A stretch of 64,000 bases of DNA from Larimichthys crocea (taxonomy: Eukaryota; Chordata; Actinopteri; Sciaenidae). This document shows, in pieces, positions 55,532 through 64,000 of this stretch (within the stretch, counting starts at the first letter, position 1; the number at the start of each line of letters is the position of its first letter). Below the pieces are notes generated by a model, which saw nothing but the letters and a program-made list of their open reading frames with translations, was not told the DNA's origin and did no database searches. Position numbers and translations under genes: made by a program. The stretch covers positions 4,352,890-4,416,889 of the forward strand of contig NC_040015.1 of NCBI RefSeq assembly GCF_000972845.2. The letters run 5' to 3'.

Positions 55532-56622
55532 CGGGACTACGTAGAGTCCCGATAACAAAATATACGTCTTTACCATGCTAACCCCTCACAGAATAATCTT
55601 AACCATAAAGTATTTTTAATGGAGTGTGAAAGCGAAAAACCTGTCTGGCAGCCATCTTTCCAAAATATCCGTCCATCAATCCAGACAGGAAAATTCTTTC
55701 ACGGCCCCTCTGCCTCAGGCGGCCACATATAGTACTCCAATCCAATAATGTTACTCATTATATATTGATATCACTTAAAGCAAATACACATGGTACAGAT
55801 GAACATTCAGATTAACATCATATACATGCATTTCTGTTCCATTTCCGTTCTTCTTTGTCACTCATCGGGGCTCACAGTTCCTCCACAGTGTTGATTAATG
55901 CATAGTTGATTTCCAAGTTGTGATGATGTTTACTCTGGACATTCTCGCAATGTCCTTGTCCAGAGTCCAGGGTTATTTGTCCTTTTCGATTGTTCTTATT
56001 GGTGTCTCTGAATCCCTCTAACAGCTTGGGATCCTTGAATCATCGACCACCCTCATGGCGGTCCTCCCCCACTGTTGTTCTGAGGGAAACAGAAAACACC
56101 AACCAGTATCTTTGCAGAAATAACACATATCATTTGAAAACATCGATACAATTTCTATACCCAATATAACGTTCCTGCAAACATATAAATTGCATTGACT
56201 ACTACCCCCCTTTAACCCCAATCGCTATAGTAACCCTACTACGTATCTAGAAATAGTATAGTATATTATACATAATTAAAATGGGTATCTTTCTTCCAGT
56301 TCACCTTCCATCCCTACTTCCTCATCATCAGTCTGAATCAGTCCTCTGCATTAATGACATCTGAACCTGATCTCCTGGCATCACTACAACCCATCTCAAT
56401 ATCATTAGCATCTTGTGCACACATACAGTAACCTTCTCTATTTGCCTCTCTTCCCCTACGTACTCTTTTCCCATCGTTAAATTCACTTGGTTTACACCAT
56501 CTGTCATCCATCTTTGATATCCCACAAACTTATTCAGAAAGTTTATGGAGTTCATTATCTTACTTTGACAATCTATTTCAGTTCCAGAACTTTATCCATC
56601 TTTACTCTTCTCTCTTCTTCAT
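55532..56622 (-). mobile_element. Internal region of the LTR element (3' part, non-coding or decayed)
   Basis: The region is continuous with the LTR and shared with the 59-61.6-kb copy. Two minus-strand frames of 67 and 75 codons (56221-56018, 56555-56328) show no motif I recognise. Its placement before the polypurine tract is where the end of an envelope or 3' untranslated region would be. No gene is claimed. Confidence 0.4.
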
Positions 56623-57645
56623 TCTTTTATTGGTTTGGAACAACCTTAACTTTTGACTTGTTCTTTATCAAAAAAAAACGCTCTGAAGGAGAGAAATCCA
56701 GCGCGCTGAAAGATTGGGATGTAGCCAATAGAGATACATGTAAGAACGTAAATACATCCTAATCGTAAATGATATGTGGGCTAGGCCCCATATTTATTTT
56801 TTTATGTATTTTAGTGGTGGCCAAAAGGCAACGTTGAGTGTACTACGGGGTTAAATAAACAAGCATGACCTTTGGTCATTATTCTATCATTATATTGGCT
56901 GACTCGTTGCCCGCGGTGGTTTTTTGATTTTACTGCGTGGCGAGACTGATCATGTTCAAAACAAACAATGAAACCACGCAGCTAGACATAAAATGCAAGG
57001 CATCTGTCCTGGGAGAGGCAACGACGCAACAACTCACACCAAGAATTTAATGATTTTTCATGAAGTTCTACCGACGCAGCCCAACAATTGAGACTAAGTA
57101 GCAGCAGAAGAAAAGTGTATTCCGAAAACAATGATCGTGGTCTCAGTCTTAAGGAAGTAGATTGAGTCTGCCAGATCAGTCAATGGGGTGGTAACGCCAC
57201 TCAAACAAACGGGACCTCAACCTATTTGGTACGCCGATCCGACACAAGCTGTGAAGTGAAAAAACCACCACGCGGCACCGAAGAGAAGAACTATGGTATG
57301 TAAAACAGACGCTTATGTCAGGGCTGCACAATCAACTAAAGTCACAACCCAATACACATCTGTCTAGTGGTGTGGTCGCTCTGAAACCGATGAATTGACT
57401 CGTTGATTTCCTCTCCTGACTCTCAGAATACTGAGGATGGAGGAAGTAAGGCGAGACGGTGGGGGGAAGAAAGAAGGGTTGGGACAACGTTGGGGCATTG
57501 AAGCAGCGATCCTCTTTATAGGGGAGTACTCGTCTCTGGAAGGATCGAGGAGAGTTCAAAAACAAAGGGGGGCCGGAAGACATGTCCGAGTGGGGGGGGG
57601 AAAGAGAGGAAGCAGGGCCTGGTGTTGTACGCAGCAAGGAGGAAC
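56623..57645. other. Unassigned sequence
   Basis: No repeat family or gene recognised. GC content and purine bias rise toward 57.6 kb. Confidence 0.4.
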
Positions 57646-57888
57646 AAAGAAAAAGAAGGGAAAAAGAAAAAAAGGAAAAGAAGAGGGGGGGGGGGGGGGA
57701 AAAAAAGAAGAAGAGGGGGGGGGGGGGGAAGAGAAAGAAAGGAAGGGGGGAAGGAGGGGAAGAAAGAGAAGAGGAGGGGGGGAGGAAGGGGGAAGAAAGA
57801 GGGGGGAAAGGGGAAAAGGGGGGGGGAAGAGAGAAAAGGGAGAAGGAAAAGGGGGGAGGAAGGAGGGGAGAGGAAGAAAGGGGGGGAA
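57646..57888 (+). repeat. Uninterrupted 243-bp homopurine tract
   Basis: Every base from 57646 to 57888 is G or A, with G runs up to about 16. Such tracts can form triplex or G-quadruplex structures. They also provoke sequencing errors, so the length is uncertain. Confidence 0.9.
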
Positions 57889-59131
57889 CCGCGCACCGCC
57901 CGAGGAATCCCAACCGCAAAGAATCGAGGTCTCCGGCCCGGGGCCCAAGGAAAAGAAGGTTTCTCGGATGCGTAGGGCTCGACGGCTGGCTGACACACAA
58001 AAAAGCCCGTTCCAGCCGGCATATAATCCCGCCGGCCCGGTCTCGCTCCGCCGGCACCCCCGACCAAACGTATCCCAAACATTGGCCACGCGCACGGTGA
58101 GCACGTGAGAGCTTTCACATCTTTTATAATGCGTCTTCCATTGAATTAACTACAGAATGAAAATTGTTTTTTTTCAAATAGAAGGGGGGGGACAGTGCAG
58201 GCAACACTATCCGGAAAAGATCTTCAGGGGGGGGAAAAAGGAAAACGGGTCAAGAGAAACACTGGTAGAGGAGGACTCAAGCGGACTATTACAGTGGAGC
58301 AGGAATCCGCGGACCCCCCCTACGTCCGACCTAACAGGGCCGGGTAGGAGTGAATGTGGGTAGATTTTGGTGAGGAATGGTTTGAGCAGGGGATGTTCGC
58401 TATCACGCACCGAATTGCGCTGTTAAATTTACACTTCCTGGACCCAGGGGGAGGAAAAGAAAGAAGAAACGCTCAAATCTACGGCCTCTGGTATCGTATG
58501 CAGTAGTCAAACCAGCTGCATTTTCCGCGCTGTGAATCTGTGACACTGGGAGACCAAAAGCCCATTACACTGCAAAACGAGAAGGCTATGAGGTGTGTAA
58601 GCTACGCATCTCAGGTAAGACAACTGTAAAAAGTGTCTGTGAGAGAAGTGCCATCTCCCCGGTCATACCATGTAATTACTAGAATGGGTGGGGTTACAGT
58701 AAAAAAAGACACGCCCAGGAGAAGGAGGGGGGTCACTCCAGCTCCAGTCACGGAACTTGGCTGGCAGCCGGCTGGTGTTCGGCTTGAACGGGAACTTTAA
58801 GTTGCTACTACTGTAAGCAGTGGGGGCGTCCAGTTTGGAATATCCGCTCAGAATAATGGAAAGAGTTCGCTGACAAGACAGTAAATTTATTTTGTTGTGA
58901 ATTAAATACACTTGGTGGAGTGTATCATCCACAGAGTCAGGGAACGTGTGAAAGAAAGGAGGGGTCTCATGAAAAATCAAATTATTAATCGATTTTAAAT
59001 TGGGTAGTAGCACTTCTACTAGCTCAGTGTTCTGCTGCTAGCCTTGAAGAAAGTAGTTTATTTAGGGGTAAACCGTCATGCAGGGACAGTGTAGTTAAAC
59101 ATGAAAGATGAGGGAAAACAGAATGTTGTTG
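57889..59131. other. Unassigned sequence, first part GC-rich
   Basis: 57889-58105 is GC-rich (CCGCCGGCC motifs) with no convincing exon. 58170-59131 shows G and A homopolymer runs and nothing identifiable. Confidence 0.4.
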
Positions 59132-59141
59132 NNNNNNNNNN
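59132..59141. other. Assembly gap (10 N)
   Basis: Ten unknown bases placed exactly at the start of the second copy of the 2.3-kb block. Confidence 0.95.
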
Positions 59142-60581
59142 CTTATAAAAAGTGTTTGGCATTGCAAGATCTGAGTATCACTCACAAGCCGATGTTGCGC
59201 TTTATGCTTAGGAGAATAACTTACCTTTCAGTGTGACTTCATCTCTGCAAACAGGCAGGGGTTCATGTACGAATACTTGTGTGGATTTTCACGTGAAAAC
59301 TTGTCGTTACGCCACAAAACCCAGAAACTGCGTATGCACAGAAATATTCAGATGTATCAAAGTGTGTGTTCGCATGGATCCAAGCGCGTTTCTTTTGTAA
59401 AACAACATCCCAATCAAGTTGGAATTGAGGCGCACATGCAGATTGCCAACCTCCTCCCTGTCCACGCCCCCCATTTAAATATGCAATCTATTTAAATAGG
59501 CCTGGACTGATTGAGATTCACCCTCTTTCAGATCAAAGAACACAATGGTCGTAAAAGGTTAGAAGAGCAAATTTTACCTAGTCTGAGCTTGACGGTGCTT
59601 GTAAATGAAAGAGTGGCGACGTGCGGAGAGGGATCCTCTTTTGCATGATAAAACACGAAAAAAAACAATGTGTATTACTAGCAATGTGTGTGCAGTCAAT
59701 ATCTCAGATTACATAAGGAGGAAACCCAGCTTCGCTGCAAATTGTGCTTTAAGTCGGCCTGTTCACACAGAATTTGTGTCCGGGAATTCTGAGTACCAGG
59801 AAAGCATCGGATGATTCCGTCCCACAAGCTGGCCATGGCTCGGCTAAGGGTTGACTGGCACACTCCTGACCGATGGCCAGGTTAGTGTTAGTGTCTTTCT
59901 GTGGTTGATGCTGATGTGTTTTCAGAGAAGTTCCGCCTGGACCCCGTCTTTAGTGTATAACAAGTTTATTACAACAAGTTCCGTATCGTAACAAGGGCAA
60001 GCTCTTATATACCATGAAGGAGCTTCCAGAACATGCATTCAAAATAAACAATGTTTTATAACTCTTGTGGCATATAAAAGGCCAGAGAAAGTGAGAGAGG
60101 CCTCCTCTCCTGGGATGCTCCAAAAAGGCCCTGTTCATCACAAGCCCTAGGAACGAGCGAGCGACTCCCTCGCCCAGGTCTCCCACAAATGGCTCTTTGA
60201 ATCTCTGGACCTGATCTTCTTCCTCAACCTTGTAATGGAGATAGCCCACAGAAAGTAAACTTTGGGCCCAAGTACTGTTTCTTCTATCTAAATTACCTAC
60301 ACATCAAAGTCCAGATGACTGTAAGATAACAGCTACTGTGAAAACCAAGTATAGTTCATGTTAAAACCTCCACTCATGTAGTCAAAATCTAATGTTCGTA
60401 GGGAAAACTATGGCATCTATGCTCAAGGCCACCTCATATTCCCCCCTTCGGGACACGTAGAGTTCCGATACACAAAATCTACCGTCTTACCATGCTTAAC
60501 TCCCTCACAGATAATCTTAACTAACGTATTTTTAATGGGAGTGTGGTTGTGAAAGCGAAAACAAAACCTGTCTGGCAGCCA

Positions 60582-60625
<44 letters not shown>

Positions 60626-61632
60626 TCTCCCCCCCTCTTTCCAAAAATATCCGTCCATCCAATCCAGAAGGAACAATTCTTTCACGGCCCCTCTGCCTCA
60701 GGCGGGCAACATATAGTACTCAATCAATAATGTTAATCATTTATATCTTTGTATCACTTAACGGCAAAATACACATGGTACAGTGAAACATTCAGCTTAA
60801 CATCATAACATTGCATTTCTGTTCATTTCCGTTCTTCTTGTCACTCATCGGGGCTCACAGTTCACTCCACCGTGTTGATTTAAAGCATAGTTTGATTTCC
60901 AAGTTGTGGGATCGATGTCTTTTTACTCGGACATTCTCGCAGTCCTTGTCCCGAGTCCCGTGTTATTGTCCTTTTCGATTGTTCTATTGGTGTCTCTGAA
61001 TCCCTCTAACAGCTTGGGATCCTTGGAACTCATCGACCACCCCTCATGGCGGTCCTCCCCCACTGTTGTTCTGAGGGAAACCTAGAAAAACACCAAACCA
61101 GTATCTTTGCAGCAGACAGACGTAACACCATATCAGTTGAAAACATCGATTTACATTTCTATACCCAATAAACGTTTCCTGCAAAATATAAATGCATGAT
61201 AATACCCCCCGTTAACCCACTCGCTCTCGTACCCTACTTACGTTCTAGAAATAGTATCTGTATATTATTCACATTTAATAAATGGGTATCTTTTTCAGTT
61301 TCACCCCCCAACCTTCCATCACTACTTCCTCATCATCAGTCTGAAATCAGTTCCTCTGCATTAATGACATCTGAACCTGATCTCTGGCATCACTCTAACC
61401 CATCCTCAATATCATTAGGTCACTTGTGCACACAGTACAGTAACCTTCTAGTTGCCTCTCGTTCCCTACGTATCTGTGCCCAGCGTAAATTCACTTGGTT
61501 ACACCATTCTGTCCTCCATCTTTGATATCCCACAAACTTATTCAGAAGTTTATGGCGTTCATTATCTTATTTTGACCAATCTATTCAGTTCCAGAACTTT
61601 ATCACTCTTCTACTCTTCTCTCTTCTTCATTT
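59142..61632 (-). repeat. Second copy of the Harbinger/LTR block, with many small indels
   Basis: Collinear with 54287-56622 along its whole length: Harbinger fragment, LTR (purine tract near 60440) and internal region. It differs by frequent one- to three-base insertions and deletions, often in homopolymers, and by a 41-base C run (60583-60623). Coding frames in this copy are unreliable. Confidence 0.85.
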
Positions 61633-61734
61633 GTGCATTTGGAGTTTGACCACTTTGCCTAGGAATGTGGGTCATTGTTCCTGGTTAGTATACCCGATTA
61701 ATTAAAAATACTAGTGGTATATCATTAGGATTTA

Positions 61735-61783
61735 GCGATATATATATATAATATATATATATATATTATATATCTTATATATA

Positions 61784-61824
<41 letters not shown>

Positions 61825-61825
61825 T
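61735..61825. repeat. (TA)n microsatellite
   Basis: About 90 bp of almost pure TA. Confidence 0.95.
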
Positions 61826-64000
61826 TCCGGAAGACATCTATTTTTTAGGAATGAACTATGAGCTGTTTAGACATTTTTCTAAATCTATGAGCCTTTTGAG
61901 GACGTTTGTAAATTCTGTGAGCTGTAAAAAGGACGTTTCTCTTTAAGATAGTACACAAGTTAATAAGTGTTATGAGCTTCGGAAATAGTTATTAAGATTA
62001 TAAGGAGTGGAGAGATTAATGCCTAACTTTGTAAAAATAAACACGATCAGGAGGAGTGAAGAGTGTTGCGTGTGTTCCGAGGTTGGGGATTGTGAGAGTG
62101 TGGAATGCAATGAGAGATATTGTGTGTAAAAGAGATGATGTGGTTGAGGTTTGGTGCTTTAGAGCCAAGATACCCATTTTCGGGAAAAAGGGGGGTTACC
62201 AAAAGGATATTGACTTGAAACTGAATAAAATAACTAAAGTCTAATTCTTGTTTTTTCCATGGTTCCTTGCATCATGTGGGAGAGGACACGGAGGAAGGCG
62301 GAGGCTGAACAGAGGGTTATACGGACCAGTTCAGTGACGTCAGACCCCATCTCAGACCACTGCACCCGCCAGCATGTTTTGTTCGCGAACTCTTGCCATA
62401 CCTGCTGGGTTTGAAATATGCGTATGTGATTAAATCTTATAGCTTGAAGTGGGGAATAGGCATATCCTGCTTGTGGTGCTATTTTGAAAAAAGCTTGGCA
62501 AAGACTGACCAGTTTAGCGTGTTATATTGTGGATTGCAACTGTGCTGCTTTGTTGTTTGTGCATTCCTGCTTGGTGGTGTTTCAGTGCTGACTTTTGTTG
62601 TATGATTGGAGTTTGGATTTTTAAGACCAGAGGTGAGAAGCTGTGAGGGTGGTGCTTGCTTTGTTGTCAGTAGCGGCTACTTAGATCCCTTGAAATCCTG
62701 GAATTGGCAATTCCTTTTTGGGTTCATTGACTGTGCAGAAAATAGTGATACATCAAATTAAGGCATTTAGCCACACCACTATTGCTAATGTTTATGAATT
62801 GAATTGGTTTGAAATAATTTGGTAACTTGATTAGTGTTTATTTGATTAAATTGATTGATCGTTGGGGTATTGTTTAATTGTTGAATTGATTTAATTCATT
62901 GATATTTTGATTGAAAGTGATTATTCCAATTGATTTAAATCATTGATATTTTGATGGATTGTTTAGTTAGTCAATTGTTGATTTGATTGTTTTACATTTA
63001 GTTGAGTTGATTGGTTGTTTACTTAGTTTACCGTACAAAAAAGTAACCCATAGTAGACTAAAATGCCAAAAAAGAATAGTAAACCCCGCTTAAAGGAATC
63101 ACGCCCTTGACATAGTTCAAAAGAATACCCATTAATAAAAGAGGTCTCACGAATCTCAACAAAATGGTCCCGCCGTTGGCCAGAGATTGACCAACCTGGC
63201 CAGCGGAAGGAACCTTTATCCAGATGTATACTTAAAAGCCTACAATACTTGTTTTAGCTATAAAGCAGAAAACGAAAGAAGAAAGGGGAGAAGCGTAGAG
63301 AAAAAGAGGCGCCACAACTGTGATGCTCCAGCTGTTTGAGAGTGAGGGACCAGAAGTGGACCAGCTGCAAAGGAGAAAAAAAAAAGCGAAAGAGATGGTG
63401 GACCTTGCCAAACATCACTAAGCAACGAGAAGCTAATGGTAGAAGTTAATACCCCTTACACACCCTACCGCCTTAGAGAAAGAAACCTCCCCCTTATGAC
63501 AAGAAGTAGGTTTCAAGAGGTATATCCTCAGCTCCCAGTATTTCTCCAGGACGGTTAGTACCAAATCAGGATGATGAGGATAGAAAATTGATCTGGGACG
63601 AGCGGATACTCTCATAGGATGTATCCAAGCGCAACAAAAAGTAAAAAGACAACGTTACAACGGGAGACAAAAGTGCGTCGCGGTAAGAAAGACACAGGTT
63701 GGGGGATGACACCGATCAGAGCGATCAGAGGGAACTGGTACTTTGGTAGTCTCTGTTCAGGCAGTGGGCAGGGGTACTAGCGAGGACGCAGGGCGGATAC
63801 TAGAGGGCATGCGGAGAGAGGGGAGACCAAGGAAAAAGGCCTGGAAAAAGAAGATGATGATTCTAACGGAGTGATGATGGTGTGATGTGACGACGATTGG
63901 GGGAGAAAAAGGGCCTCGGTTTTCAAGAGTGGTTTTACCCCTGATCTCTCAGCACTTGTATGAGGAAGACAGACAGCGAGTCCTAAAATGTTGAGGAGGC
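61826..64000. other. Unassigned sequence to window end
   Basis: 62780-63030 is rich in TTGATT repeats. 63040-64000 is purine-rich with scattered homopolymers. No gene, RNA or transposon signature was found on either strand. Confidence 0.4.

Noticed and set aside
57437..58108. Several overlapping long frames (117-248 codons) on both strands
   Set aside because: They exist because the homopurine/homopyrimidine tract contains no stop codons in most frames. Products are Gly/Lys/Glu- or Pro/Phe/Ser-rich low complexity, with no motif.

Overview
The window looks like nuclear DNA of a ray-finned fish, probably a percomorph. The evidence is split genes with GT-AG introns, tRNA-headed SINEs with the GGATTAATAAAGTAT-type tail, L2-type LINE ends, hAT, Harbinger and pogo/Tigger-like elements, and long CA/GT and GATA microsatellites. 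No intact single-copy host gene was recognised. Almost every coding signal is a transposon gene or a decayed member of a fish multi-exon gene family that accompanies transposons.

Layout. 0-1 kb: 5' end of an hAT (ZBED5/SCAND3-like) transposase with its terminal repeat. 1-5.4 kb: simple repeats, a 959-bp gap and dispersed repeats. 5.4-6.4 kb: integrase-core gene on the minus strand, split by a SINE. 6.8-9.2 kb: tyrosine-recombinase-like gene cut off by an L2 LINE. 9.2-19.0 kb ('gene A') and 29.1-35.3 kb ('gene B'): two paralogous blocks of one multi-exon gene with acidic linkers and a C-terminal SANT/Myb-like exon. Gene A is interrupted by MITEs and by a 5.9-kb CAC...GTG element that carries its own multi-exon C2H2 gene. 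The same site is empty in gene B. 24.3-28.6 kb: an L2 copy split by an LTR-type insertion, itself split by a 2.83-kb hAT element; both insertions have exact target-site duplications. 37.2-39.5 kb: KMT5A-like SET exons followed by a second tyrosine-recombinase gene, broken by a TA-flanked MITE. 41.4-44.1 kb: a 2.7-kb element with about 445-bp inverted ends and an 8-bp target duplication, with an hAT MITE and a SINE nested inside. 45.6-46.2 kb: a minisatellite of TTCnnGAA units. 46.7-51.3 kb: hAT remnants, two precisely bounded hAT MITEs, and a small membrane/coiled-coil reading frame with one nonsense codon. 52-54 kb: RING-like and BED-finger remnants. 54.3-56.6 kb: Harbinger remnant plus a retroviral-type LTR and internal region. 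This block recurs at 59.1-61.6 kb, directly after an N gap, with scattered small indels that look like unpolished sequence.

The observations that matter most are relational. Several insertions can be dated relative to one another because the uninterrupted version is also in the window. The 5.9-kb element and the SET/tyrosine-recombinase/SANT family are the best candidates for under-described biology. All family names rest on motifs read by eye; no search was run.
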